DNA of 64,000 nucleotides, from assembly GCA_963971575.1 (NCBI GenBank), contig OZ020611.1, forward strand, positions 180,980,071 through 181,044,070, written 5' to 3'. The position numbers and the translations under genes were made by a program. The stretch comes from Liopterus haemorrhoidalis. Lineage: Eukaryota > Arthropoda > Insecta > Coleoptera > Dytiscidae. Below are positions 1-11,390 of this stretch, one piece after another (positions within the stretch are counted from its first letter, which is position 1; every line of letters starts with the position of its first letter). Under the pieces are notes generated by a model. It searched no databases and was not told where the DNA came from. It saw only the letters and a list, made by a program, of their open reading frames with translations.

Positions 1-430
1 CATATTTGAATCTTCTTCGGACTGCAGGGATACCTACAGTCCTTGGAAATAGTTCTGTCGCACCCATGAGTTCATGTAAGTCCATGGATATAGTGCTGTT
101 TTGGGTTAGCCCAGCGATGCCCAAACTGTGCGCCGCGAAAATATTTGGAAAAAAGTTTGGAAACATCGGGTAACCCAATGGTTCCCAAACTTTTTCGGTT
201 CTCGGCGCCCTTAATGTATCAAAATTATTCCGCAGTGCCCCAAGTCAAAACATTCATCTAACTAACGCAGTTGGAGGAATATTAAAATATTTTCGCGGCG
301 CACAGTTTGGGCATCGCTGGGCTAACCCAAAACAGCACTATATCCATGGACTTACATGAACTCATGGGTGCGACAGAACTATTTCCAAGGACTGTAGGTA
401 TCCCTGCAGTCCGAAGAAGATTCAAATATG
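1..430. repeat. Large inverted duplication around a hAT-like MITE
   Basis: Bases 1-146 are the reverse complement of 285-430, essentially without mismatch by eye, separated by a 138-base spacer. The inner part, 112-319, begins CAGCGATGCCCAAACTG and ends with its complement; this resembles hAT-type terminal repeats. The flanks of that inner unit are also inverted, so it has no ordinary direct target duplication. The left arm may continue beyond the window edge. Confidence 0.85.
161..277 (+). repeat. Dispersed repeat copy (spacer of the inverted duplication)
   Basis: The spacer carries a sequence with GGTTCCCAAACTTTTTCGG and a GGCGCCC block. The same sequence recurs in reverse complement at 1953-2068. 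The word GGTTCCCAAACTTTTT is typical of hAT termini, so both copies are probably ends of a hAT-derived element. Confidence 0.8.
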
Positions 431-1373
431 CATTGGAAATAATTAAAATCAATTCGTGATCTTAACTCCAAAAATCTTCCATTTTAATTTTGTTCTAGTT
501 TCTATGGAAATAAGGAATTCATTATTTTTTCATCAAGAGTATTTATTTCAAGGTTAACTTAAGTTTAAAAAACATGTTGTTTATAAAGTCTGTTCTACAT
601 TATACTTTTTTCAATACTTTTTTCAATACTATCTAACTTTGACGTCATTTCAACTTTTGATACTACAGAATATAGTGGGGGAAAAAAATAAGAGACAGTG
701 ATATATTTTATACCTTCCATCTCTTATTACTTTTCATTGCCAACTTAAAAATTTTTAGGTTCAGATGGCAGACAACAATTTGGTTATAGTAAACTAATTT
801 ATAAATATTGTTGATTGTGCGAAGTTTATATTTAATTATATGTTCTAAATAAACTTCTTATCAACTTAATAAACTACTAAAATTTAAGTTGTAAACAAAA
901 TCTAAAAAGTTGCTTGTTGGTACGACTGATAAGTATACAACTGTCATCCAAAACTACCTCCGGTCAAATTTTTGGTTGATTTTTGGTATGTCGTGTTGGG
1001 TATCTTTAGACAGAGCTTTTGAAAATAAACCACTTTTAAGCATTTTTTTAATGTCTTTCGTTTACGTTCTTCTGTTTACTAAACTAAAGTAATTTTTATT
1101 TAGCAAAATGTTCAAAGTGCCTTTTATTTTGATTTAAACACTTGAGCAATCTGTATCTCGGAGCATAATAAAAAAATATATATATTTAAAAATATTTCAC
1201 TTTCAAGTCGTACTTGAAAATACAACTTGAAACTGAAATATATTTTAATTATTTTTATTTTTCTTATCATCCGACCAACAGATATCTCAAGATAAAGGAT
1301 GCGAAAGTGTTTAAGTAAAAGTGGGAGGTCCTTTGAACACTAGTGAATAAAAATACTTTACTTTCAAGTCAAG
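431..1373. other. Unassigned AT-rich spacer
   Basis: I see no gene here. Part of it (about 1190-1340, with ACTTTCAAGTCGTACTTG and a later CAAGATAAAGGATGCGAA) resembles sequence around 9580-9610, 10523-10560 and 11255-11310, so it is a diverged member of an interspersed repeat. Confidence 0.5.
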
Positions 1374-1629
1374 TTGCCGTGGCTGCGTGTTAAAAGGGTT
1401 AGTTACGGTGCTTAGGGAAGCGGGTTTGAATTCCCCCACCTCCTTCCTTTTTTATCTTCCGATATTGTGCAGACAGCTGTAAGGTCGACTCAGCCTCATG
1501 TATTTAATACTAAAAATTAGTACCTGTTTGTACAGGGATAATAGGACCGGCTCTTTTGCCAAGACCACTCCCAGGTGCCAACATTTTTTTTTCACTTTAT
1601 TGTATAGAAATAAAAAAAAAAAAAAAAAT
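1374..1629 (+). repeat. tRNA-derived SINE-like unit
   Basis: The unit starts with a tRNA-like head, has a B-box-like GGGTTTGAATTCCC near 1430 and a unique body, and ends in a run of about 17 A. This is the layout of a tRNA-derived SINE. I see no second copy in the window, so the family assignment is inferred. Confidence 0.5.
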
Positions 1630-1952
1630 AGTTAGTATTTTTTACATTATGACTTTAATTTAAGGGTTTTTATGCGAAAAACTCATTCGATTAAATCGTT
1701 GTGTGGCGTCTCCGAACAGAGTGTGAATCATAACGCCCGACCACGAATATGTCCGTGGTGAGCCACTGTGTTTTTTCATCTCTACAGATTAATAATTGCA
1801 CACTGTCAGGCAGGGACATAGTTTACCTTATATAAAATATAATTTAGGTTGTTAGAAGTTTTCTTAACCAGAGGTGAAGAAAATTTATAAATTTACCGGA
1901 CTTTTATTATTTAATATACTACAAAAGATCTAGAACAGGGGTCGACAATCTG

Positions 1953-2068
1953 CTCCAACTGCGTTAGTTAGATGAATGTTTTGACTTGGGGCACTGCGGA
2001 ATAATTTTGATACATTAAGGGCGCCGAGAACCGAAAAAGTTTGGGAACCATTGGGTTACCCGATGTTT
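1953..2068 (-). repeat. Second copy of the hAT-like repeat
   Basis: Reverse-complement copy of 161-277, matching almost base for base, ending at GGGTTACCCGATG. A CAGGGG word 17 bases before it (1936) could be a hAT terminus. Confidence 0.8.
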
Positions 2069-2344
2069 TATGCTTATGGAAATTGTGAAATAATGAAAAG
2101 CTTGAAATGAGACTTTTTTGACACTTTTTACATTTTTAAACAGTCGTAGGAAAAATAATATTTTAGATATAAAATGTAAATACAAATATTGTAAATTAAT
2201 CATGTAGCAGAATACTAACGACCTATGTTGATGAAATATTTTTGTAAAAAATAATTAAAAAAAGTGAAGCCTAAAAATGTCGATACCAGGGACACTATGA
2301 ATCGACAACAGGGCACTAGATACCATCTCTAAATACTAATTGGA

Positions 2345-2680
2345 CCAGTAGATAAGTTCAAATATCTAGGTAGTATCATCAACAGTGATATCGATATAAC
2401 TGTAGAAATCAAAACCAGGATTCACCGGATGCCAATGATCAGGTTGCCAAACATCGACAATGTGCAAAGAGTGTTCGAGAGAATGCCTTGGCAGGACATA
2501 AGAATAAGGTGAAGACATCAAACAAGGTGAATGAACAACGTATACAAAGACATCCAAAAACTATTGGCTTTCGGTTTGTTAACTGGTTAACCGTATAGAC
2601 AGGAGGTGAATCGTCCTAAAAGCAAAATCCTTAATGAAGTTATAAATGCCAATGATGATAAGATATTAAACAACAAACAG
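2345..2680 (+). pseudogene. LINE reverse-transcriptase 3' relic
   Basis: The frame from 2345 reads GPVDKFKYLGSIINSD, which matches the FKYLGS segment downstream of the catalytic core in RTE-like non-LTR reverse transcriptases. Later frames are broken by stops and shifts. No catalytic YADD box is present, so this is only a C-terminal fragment. Confidence 0.6.
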
Positions 2681-3584
2681 TTGTGTCAAACAAATTTTTA
2701 ACCTCAAAGATTATTGTGAAATTAACCAACTTTTCATCAATCTAATTTTGATTTAGCAATTTAAACTTACATATTCCAACTAATTTAATATCAGCGCTAT
2801 CAATTTAGTTGATGTCAACTTGTAAAAGGTATTCAAACTCCTTAATAAATTTACTGAGACTGGTAGTTGAGGTGCGGTGAGCGGTAAGGGTAGACCGGGG
2901 TTGAAATACATGTAGGTCCCGGTGTTCTACCTTCAGATCATCACCCTAGCTGAGATAATGAGAATTCTAGTAATTTATCATAACTTATATATGGTAACTT
3001 TATAAACTAATTGTGGTTGGTTTTTGCTCTTGTAATGTCAGACGGAAATGTAATAAATTACGTTTTTCTGTATTGAAATAATTTGAAAGTTTAGAATAAA
3101 TCACTGTAATTACAATGAAAGACAGATGTATAAAAAATATTGCAAGCAACAAAGTTTATTTATTTTACAGGAATATTTAATCTTAAAAAAAGATTTCCTT
3201 AAATAACTTTTCACTGAACTGGTTTTCTAATATAGTTTTTTTTTTTTTAATTCATTGCCTTCGAAATCTGATTTTGGATACCACTTTTGGGTAACATACG
3301 CGTTTATTCTCCATTTGCACGTGATTATAATACAACTAAAGCTCTTCTTCTTCTTCTGGTTTGTTGTCTTCGGTGAGAACACAATTCCGCCAGTGCATCA
3401 CTTTTTATATATTTAAATTGATTTCCTTAAGAACCAATAATAAACTTGCAAACTGCTGGAGAGAGATTGATCAAGACAGATTTGATAGAAATTGAAGTGG
3501 GAAAATTTGAGAGAGATGCAGGCATAGTAAAGAAGATTTATTGTAGTGGTTAGGGTAATTAAAAAGCACAGATCTGTATTTAGT
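2681..3584. other. Unassigned spacer
   Basis: No coding signal was recognised. An imperfect hairpin with GGTAGACCGGGG and CCCGGTGTTCTACC arms lies near 2889-2931, and a TTC run near 3342-3358. Confidence 0.4.
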
Positions 3585-3740
3585 ACATGTTCAAAGAAGA
3601 ACTACTAGGCTGCTTTTTGATTTATTTCATCTAGATTATGAAGAACGTCTACGTCGATTGCACTTGATTATACTACAAGACAGCTGACTTCAAGGAGACC
3701 TTATTCAGACCTGGTGTTTAGTAGCTAAATCAAAAAGAAG
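3585..3740 (+). pseudogene. Jockey/CR1-type LINE C-terminal relic
   Basis: Translation gives QRRTTRLL, then DYEERLRRLHL and LQGDLIQTW. These match the conserved post-RT segment of CR1/Jockey-type LINEs (QRRAT, YEERL, LRGDLI). A stop falls in the middle and no start or catalytic core is present. Confidence 0.7.
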
Positions 3741-4224
3741 TGTCTTCTATTTATTTGACTTGACATGCTATTTAATCTAGTAATTAATCAAGTGCTAATC
3801 CAAGTGGTTTACATGATGCAAGTTACTAAATTTTTAGTTAGTTGATTTAGCTATTATTTTTTTTTGGAAAAAATAATGGACATGTTCAGAAAAACAGTAA
3901 AATTAAATGTATTTAATATTCTATAAACAAAATCTTTAAAAACAACAAAATCCAAACGATTTTCCTGATCAAAATAACTAAAATAAAATATTATTTAAAG
4001 TTCTTTCTTTGTCGATATTTTCCACATGAACGTACTTTTTTTTAAATGTCAGGCTTATCTTTTAAGAATGCACAAAATTGTATCCAATTATTATCATTAT
4101 TAAACTTCATGCTTCTAATGTTTCAATTTTTAGCTGCTAGTATTTATGGTCAGCCTATTCCTCGCACACTGACCAATATTTGGCGCACGAGTTCTAAAAC
4201 TAAATTTCGGTACTATAATTGACA

Positions 4225-4620
4225 AAACTTTTTACTTTCTTATATTTTTGTACGCGTCTGAAACTTGGACAATATGTATAAGTAGCCAGCTAAGATGTAC
4301 TGCTGGCTAAGAATGCTGTGAATTCTATGGAAATGACGATTTACAAATATATCCGTGCTTAATGAGATACAGCCACAAAGGAAAAAAAAAAAACAAATGC
4401 ATAACTTTAACCAACGTAAATCACGGTAAACAAAGGTGAGGACGACCAACATAATGATAGCTCTACGTTACGAAAAACGTAATTTTTGAGCCTTTTGAAT
4501 CTTTTCTTCGTGTTACTAAGCTGAAAACCTTAATCGATGAGAAAATCACTAGATAAATCTTCCCATATGTTAAATCATAGGTAACTAGGTAAATAGATCA
4601 CAAATGGTGTCCCGACGAAG
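4225..4620 (+). pseudogene. Probable RTE-like LINE 3' relic
   Basis: A broken frame contains SETWT followed by RFTNISVLNEIQ. This resembles the region after the RT domain of RTE-like elements, which is also represented in the relic on the opposite strand at 5085-6010. Several stops and an A-run near 4381 break it. Confidence 0.45.
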
Positions 4621-5084
4621 AAGAAAAATTGATAAAACAAATTAAAAGACTACAATGGGTTTTTGAAAAATAAATAAATTTGAAGAACAACGTTCTATAA
4701 TAAAGTATGGTCATCGTAATTATATAATACAATTTTATGAGTTTATTGCGTGCATTAATACCATTTATTTATACTTTGGATAACACGTCATTAATTTATC
4801 TGACATTTTGACAGAATTTTGAGGTTAACCGTTTATTTAACAATAGTATTCAACTGTATTGAAACAAATTAAATGAATCAGTTCCTTCAACATTAATTTC
4901 AATACTTATTACACTCGTGGTAAAAATATGTTTGTGTAAAACACAAAAAAATATATAATAGTTTTTCGCTAGTTAAGTTTCGCCAACCTAAAATATTAAA
5001 ATTTGCTGTCGATCATGTGAACTAGTGTTTATCAATAGTTTGCGCATATACTGATTTTAGAACAAGCTGTGCTACCACTGTTTT

Positions 5085-6010
5085 ATTGACTGCAGGACGA
5101 TATAGCTCTAATGAGAATTTCCCAAACCACTGTCGAAAATTTTTGAGCCACGAAGTCCTTCTTGTATCTCTACTAGCTTCAATTTTGCTCTGCATGATAA
5201 GCTGGAGGAGCTAATATTTATTTGGGTTCTTCATTATGTGCCCCAGGTATTCCAGCTTCCTAACATCTTTCTGCATCCTCCAGAGAAATTAAGCATTTGT
5301 GACTTTGTGGACCCAGCTAATTCTTAGCATTCAACGATAACATCACATCGCAAAAGCGTGAAATCTTTTGGATGTTGCCTTAGTAAGGGTCCTAGCTTCC
5401 ATTCCGTTTTGGTAATACAAGGAAAATATATGCCTTGAGAACGTGGACCTTAGTGTTCGTGCTTAGATTATGGTTGCAGAATGCTGACCGCATTTTTGTG
5501 AAAGCGTGTCGAGCTCTTGCAATTCTATATTTCACTTCTGCGGAGTGGTCACAATCCTCGTTCACCATTGTACTCTGTTTAAAGCAACATCGTTCCTTAT
5601 TAATCCGGTGTCAGGTGGATTAATACCTTTCTTTATTACCCTGTATTTGGTTTTAGCCACGTTGATTTTAAGACTATATTCGTCTTCCGCATTTGCCAAT
5701 CTGTCAAGAAGTTTCTGGAGTCCCACTGATGTGTCAGCAATAATAAGAGTGTCGTCTGTATCTGATGTTATTAATCTTAAGCCATTTATCACTACGCACT
5801 CTTCAATTTCGTGAAAAATCTTACTGAAGAGCTCTTCGGAGTATAGGTTGAAGAGTAATGGTGACAGAACGCAACCTTGATGAACTCTTCGCATTGTTTT
5901 CAATTTTTATGTAAGTTCATTTTCCACCCTGACAGTTGCTGTTTGGTTCCAGTACAGGTTAGCAATTAAACGTAAATCTTTATCATCTATCCCTGTCTTA
6001 CGGTCCCTGT
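5085..6010 (-). pseudogene. RTE-like LINE RT pseudogene, 5'-truncated
   Basis: Read on the minus strand from about 6010, the fragment gives DDKDLRLIANLYWNQTA, then HQGCVLSPLLFNLY (the RT motif before the active site) and then DTDDTLIIAD, which replaces the usual YADDT box. About 400 bases later come RMLRISW, KLEYLGHIM and WLKNFRQW, the usual order at the end of these LINE proteins. An in-frame stop follows NELT near 5910 and further shifts occur. The altered YADD (TDD) and the stops show it is dead. The 5' endonuclease part is absent. Confidence 0.85.
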
Positions 6011-6850
6011 CTTACAATTCTCTATAAATAAATAATAATGTTAATAATATGTTGTTTCACATTGATTTATCCAATTAGAAAATCTGTCCATAAATTTAAT
6101 ATTTTTTACATTTTCTCTTTTACGTTTTATATGCTTTGTGCGTTTCAGAAAAAAATGTTACATCTGTAGGGAATTATCACCCTTCAAAACATTTGCAACA
6201 CTTGAGAGTAAAATACTCTTTGATGTACTCTCAAGTAACTTGTCTCCTTTCAAGTCATATTAAAAATAGATTACAGAAATACACGTACATAATCCATATT
6301 ACTTAGTCACGAGAACAAAGAGTTACTTAAAAGTAATATGCAGGTTTTAACGAAATGTAAACAAGTGCGGTTACGGTTAGAGATTCATTATCGATATTTA
6401 CAAACATGAGGAAATAAAATGGTCGTAATGAGGAGGGAGATATTTGCGCTGTTTCAACTAGATGAGTAGATTAGATGCATATAACCCAATTACAAACGTT
6501 GCACATGTGTACAAAACAAACAAAAACAAGTATTAAAATTGTTTGCTACATGGAAAATTTTAATTCTCTCTGATTAACAAATTCAAATAACGTCATGAAT
6601 TACATGCTTTCCAACAAATGTGTTAAAATTTAGCGGAAAAAGTAACGTGCTTTTAGCGGATTTGCTTTCAACATACTCTTGATTTTATTGTAATGAGCTT
6701 ATTACCAAATATGGAGTGAAAAATTTGACCTTTATCTCTCAAAATTAAGAGGACCCTGCACTGTTGACGCAAAGAAACCACTGTGTTTGTTATTAATTCA
6801 TAAAGCATAATAAACTAAATTAATGAATAATCTATGGTAATCTATCCACT
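6011..6850. other. Unassigned AT-rich spacer
   Basis: No gene or repeat family recognised. Short repeats of ACTCTCAAGTA and its complement lie near 6200-6240. Confidence 0.4.
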
Positions 6851-8036
6851 ATTATATCTCGAGAACTATAATAACAACGAGGTTGGTTAAATTAGACAAC
6901 AATTGCCATTTTATAAAAGAATATCAACAAGCGAAGCAATTTTTGTTTCAGCCAGTGGTTCAAAATATATGTTGTGTAACTTTCTTAATTTAAGTGGGAA
7001 CATACAATTGGTTTTCACTTATTTGAAAGAATAATTTATTCTAAATGCAATGTACGCAACTCATAGCTTTACACCTCAAAATAATTGATAAAAATGGAAT
7101 TTAAATTTATATTAATTTTATTGAAATCTTGTAACTATAGACTTGTAGAGTAATTTCTTTTATTATTATTATTATTTATGATAATTAAGCAGTTTTGGCA
7201 TATTAAATTTTGTAAATATTGTTGTGATTTGGGCAAAAAATAATTATAAATACTTAGATTTTAAAATTTCCGTCACTCTCACGTAGCTGCTGCTCGTGTA
7301 AGTAATATTCAACGTACATTTAATACCTCACTCTCGAGTGCATGCAAATTCATGCATTGATGTTATCTTGTTGTTATATTTCGCTAATAATGTCAAATAT
7401 AAAGTTTGCTGTTTATATCATTTTATATTTTGATCATCTGGTTTAAAAATTAATGAGAATGAAAAATAATGGATATCATTTGCGCATATATTAATTTAAG
7501 GCACTCCTTTGGCCGACGTCGTCACTAATAGGCGGCGTTTGAAACTGTTTAATGTTTCATAATTAATAACTTTCTTATTAAATATGATATTATTTATTTA
7601 TTTATTTTTTTGCTTCATAATATATTCTGATTGTTATTCTTTGAGGTGCACATACTAGATTTCTTTAATTTAATATAATCTACTAGTCTACTGTGCTATG
7701 AGATTGAGCTTTTTTTTGCTCATGTTGATAATCGGATTTTGCAAACATATATATTTAAATTATCGCGGAGTCTTATTTTCAGTTTTCAAAATTAATACTG
7801 GCTGGGAGCTTCTGTGGCAGAGCACCGTCCTCGTATCATCACCATACATATTTACCGCAGGAGAGTATTCTTACTTTTGAGGTGTACTTATAAAATGTAC
7901 ACTTCAAATATATAAATTTTTCATCATGGGTAAAGTTCATTCATTAATAAGTTCGTTCATTGCTATTCTTTATAAAACGATTTTTTTTGTCTAATTTAAC
8001 CAACCTCATAGCTCTTATAATTCTCGAGATAGTAAT
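6851..8036. mobile_element. Unnamed element with long terminal inverted repeats
   Basis: The left end (from 6851, with ATCTCGAGAACTATAA and GAGGTTGGTTAAATTAGAC) is inverted at the right end (7973-8036), with about 75 bases of similarity on each side. The interior has no recognisable transposase, so it would be non-autonomous. I could not find a convincing target duplication. Confidence 0.7.
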
Positions 8037-8310
8037 ATTTGAAAAATTAAAATTAACACTGAAAACTTCTATATACAATCTCGTGTTACAAAAAATTGAA
8101 GAATGAACAGATCTTATGGGAAAAAACAAAAAAAAAATCCAAATATTGTTAGCAAAGTAACACAAAAATAAGGAAAATGGGGTATATTGTGCCTGAAAAT
8201 AATAACAACGAATCTTTGTTCTTTAATTGTGAGAAGTGTAACAATTATTTTGTTTATCAATACATATGCCAAGTAGTTTTTCCATTTCTTTATTTCTTTG
8301 ATCTAAAGCC

Positions 8311-8470
8311 TGTTTTATAATAGATCCATAACATAAACGCATCGTATTACCATAACGATGAATGAAAGGAATATCACTGTTCTGTTTATAATAAACAGAC
8401 ATGGATACACCATTGATTCATCTTTATTCTCATGTAATGCTTTTATGTTATGGAACTTTTATTATAAAAT
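8311..8470. mobile_element. Small palindromic MITE
   Basis: The ends are inverted copies: TTTTATAATAGATCCATAACA on the left and TGTTATGGAACTTTTATTAT on the right, giving a compact foldback of about 160 bases. No coding content. Confidence 0.65.
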
Positions 8471-8559
8471 TTTTATTCTATTGCCTATCAGCCTAAAATC
8501 TACAACAATAATTACATAGTGTATAGTAGTCAAATTCTTTTATTTATTTATTTTTTCCA

Positions 8560-8946
8560 TCTATTCTTTTCTTTCTCTATGTTCGTCTGGAAGCTCGAAA
8601 GGTCCCTGATCTCTGATTCCAACTATTCATAGCTTCGTAGATGATGTATAGTCTCCAATTCTTTTCAGTAGATCCTGCAGAGCTGCTCCTCTTCCTTCAT
8701 CCAGAATCTCGCTATCATCTTCTGTTGTTACGTAGGTTTTGTTAGGTACTTGGGTACTTTCGTGAGAGCTACATGTTGGTACATCTTATTATAACGTAAG
8801 TTCTTTATTCTGCTCCATTGTTCTTGTTTTTGCACGTCTCTGTCTCTTTCCATTGCATTTGCGGTTATTTCCAGCCCTGATCTTCTTGATCTTCTGATGC
8901 CTTCCGGAGTTGTGCTATTTCTTATTAAAAAGGCTAGCCACTTCAT
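8560..8946 (-). pseudogene. LINE protein C-terminal relic
   Basis: The minus strand encodes a segment with RNSTTPEGIRRSRRSG, WSRIKNLRYNKMYQ and VPKYLTKPT, then after a stop EDDSEILDEGRGAALQDLL. The YNKMYQ...VPKYL pattern resembles the tail of LINE ORF2 proteins seen in insects. There is no catalytic motif, so the family is uncertain. Confidence 0.45.
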
Positions 8947-9323
8947 GGTACATTTTGAATTTAGATTCTATTTTTTTTCTCTCTCCAAAATTCTTCTAAA
9001 ATTTTATTTTCAGTAGTCTGTATTTTTTCTTGGAAGATTTTGTCTCGCTTTATGTCCTCTAGTACGATATATCCTAGGGCACGAGGGTACGATATATCCT
9101 AGGGGCCGTGAAGACTTCGACGGGGGGCCGCGATGTCAGACAAGATCGAAACATGAAAATATAATAGAAATGCGCTCAATCTTGCCAGATATAAATTTTA
9201 TTTATATTTATAAATACGAGTATCTTATATTTATATTCATAAAAATATACCTTTCATGACATGAATAAAATAATTCTTATTTATTATTATATCTAATATA
9301 CTTATTTTGAACACTAATTTAAA

Positions 9324-9502
9324 CTGCAGGACATTTTAAACGTTCAAGCGGAACTAAATGGAATTTAAATTTTCTGTTGACACTAGCTAACTTTATAATG
9401 AGTAAAATGGGCTTTTTCTAAGCAAAATGATCAAAAGCTTCAATCGATAAAAATTACTAGATTTGAAAATCTAGTTCCGCTTATACCAAAGAAACAGACT
9501 AT
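9324..9502 (+). mobile_element. MITE family M1, copy 1
   Basis: A diverged copy of a MITE of about 185 bp found four times here (also near 9928, 31336 and 31681). It shares AAGCGGAACTAA near the left end, AAAATGATCAAAAGCTTCAA in the middle and AAAATCTAGTTCCGC near the right end. Confidence 0.8.
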
Positions 9503-9610
9503 AAGTAAATTATATCAAGGTCAAATAAAGTGTATGTGACGGTTGATGTGTTTCTATGACAATGGTTCACGTTGGAGGTACTTCAAGTACTTTCAAGTTG
9601 TACTTTGAAG

Positions 9611-10522
9611 TAGGGTTGTACATCGAAGGCAAAACATCGATGTTTAACATCGATGTTAACATAGGCGCTTACTATCGATGTTGAAAAAACATCGAAGGAA
9701 AAACATCGATGTATCGGAAACATCGATGTTTTATTAATATTAAAAAAAGCTATTTATTTATATTATATAGGTTTTATTTAATAATGTAAAGATAAAATAC
9801 GAAAAAAGTAACACATAATACACAAAAAGCATTTATTAGATTTTGAAATAGAAATATTCCTTTTTAATAGTAATTAATTTCACATTAATATTATTATACC
9901 CAATATAATAATCCTAATTTGTACCTACAGTCTATTTCAAACGATTAGGTGGAACTAACCGCAATTTTCATTTTTGTAATTTGTCATTAGATATTTTTTT
10001 ATATATTGAAGTTGACTTTTCCTGAACAAAATGATCAAAAACTCCAATCAATCGGTAAAAGTAACTAGAATTGAAAATCTAGTTCCGCCTAAACCAAAGG
10101 AACTAGATTTAACAACTGGGAAAGTGTCAACAAGACTCAAAAAGAAAAAGTGTATTGGCGTCGTTGGTCGTTCGCATTGTTTGCAAAAATTAGAAGTTTC
10201 TTCTTATTTTTTCGTATTCTGCTAACTGCTAAGAAGAATAAGAACTAACACTATTAGTATTGTTATATCACAATAGATGGCGCTTATATTTTGTGTACTA
10301 ATTTTAATAAAATTTAAATTTTTAAGATTCCAGTGCCTCTAGCGGTAGTTTCTGAATTTCAAAGTTTAAATATCGACATCGGTAGTAGACATCGATGTTT
10401 TATCGATACTATCGCCAGCTGACCATCGATGGTAAAAACATCGATGTTTTTAAAACAAACATCGATGTTTTTAAAACAAACATCGATGTTTTCGATACAT
10501 CGATGTTTTTTTCCCATCCCTA
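9611..10522. mobile_element. Non-autonomous hAT element with ATCGATG arrays
   Basis: The ends are TAGGGTTGTACATCGA and TTCCCATCCCTA, flanked by the perfect 8-bp duplication CTTTGAAG (9603-9610 and 10523-10530), which is the hAT signature length. Both subterminal regions (about 9620-9735 and 10375-10512) are packed with ACATCGATGTTT-type words. The interior has no transposase; it contains MITE M1 copy 2 and AT-rich sequence. It is inserted in a dispersed repeat related to 1190-1360. Confidence 0.88.
9928..10109 (+). mobile_element. MITE family M1, copy 2
   Basis: Flanked by TA on both sides, with ends CAGTCTATTTC and a matching inverted right end. The TA duplication and short length suggest a Tc1/mariner-type (Stowaway-like) MITE. 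It lies inside the hAT element 9611-10522. Confidence 0.85.
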
Positions 10523-10570
10523 CTTTGAAGTAAGTACGACTTGAAAATACAATATTTTTTTAATATTTTT

Positions 10571-11253
10571 TACTTGCCCGACCTTAATATATAAGGGGCA
10601 AGTATTGTAATCGCGAAAATTTTCGATGTCGAGATTTTGACGGATGACCACGTTTCATGGTCCAGGGAATCCAAAAAACCTATTTTCGAAGTGCCGTCCG
10701 TATGTGTGTGTGTGTGTGTGTGTGTCTGTCTGTCTGTCTGTGTGTATACACGATAACTCAAAAACGGTTTAACTTAAAGAGTTCGTTCTGGTACTAAAAA
10801 ATTCTCCTATTAAATAGGAAGAACCCTATTGTTTTTTATGAAAATCGGTTGACTAGAAATGGGAGTTTACTCGTGTCGATTTTAATATTTTTGCGAATAT
10901 TTAGCAACAGAAAAATATTTCGAAAAAATTTATTGAACAAAAGTTACTATAAATGCAATAACTAATAACTTTTATTTGACACGTTTTTTGATAAAACGAA
11001 AAATTTCGAAAATTTTTTGTAAAATTTTTTAAAATTTTTCTAAGTCTCAATTTTTTCATACTTATATGTAACGTTTCCATGGTCATGATAATTAATTCGT
11101 AACTAGTAAAGCAAGCCTTGGACAAAAATTTGTATAGAACATAATTTGATGTATTTTTGAAGATTTATCTAAATATTTAAAATTTTTTTTTTTTTTTTTA
11201 ATATTTTTTTTATGGGAGGGCAAGTCTAGCGGAGGTTTCCTTTCGCCACTGGT
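10571..11253 (+). repeat. Hairpin-ended dispersed repeat R1, long copy
   Basis: The unit begins with a strong palindrome (ACTTGCCC at 10572, then CTTA...TAAG, then GGGCAAGT) and ends GGGAGGGCAAGTCTAGCG...TTCGCCACTGG. Inside are GTGCCGTCCGTATGTG followed by GT and CTGT microsatellite, then ACACGATAACTCAAAAACGG. A shorter copy is at 24393-24822. It appears inserted in the repeat that resumes near 11258. No protein is encoded. Confidence 0.8.
10695..10745. repeat. GT/CTGT microsatellite
   Basis: About 20 bases of alternating TG followed by CTGT units, a fixed internal part of repeat R1. The second copy carries TG/CGTG at the same place. Confidence 0.85.
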
Positions 11254-11299
11254 TTTAATTACTCTCCGATCTACAAATATCTCAAGAGTAAGGATGCGA

Positions 11300-11390
11300 A
11301 TGTGTTTAAATCAAAATATAGGGCCGCGGACTATATTTACATAATTTCGGGGGGCCCCACACCAGAAAAGGTTGAGAAACACCAGGATAT
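11300..11390. repeat. hAT-end-like relic
   Basis: Contains GGGGGGCCCCACACC followed by AAAAGGTTGAGAAACACC. Reversed, this resembles the GGTGTTTCTCAACCTTTT ends of hAT elements. A similar G-rich block lies at 9095-9135. No paired end was found. Confidence 0.35.

Noticed and set aside
10031..10225. Short open frame reading MIKNSNQSVKV, with a near copy at 31439
   Set aside because: Both start inside copies of MITE M1 and run into different flanks, so the similarity is at DNA level.
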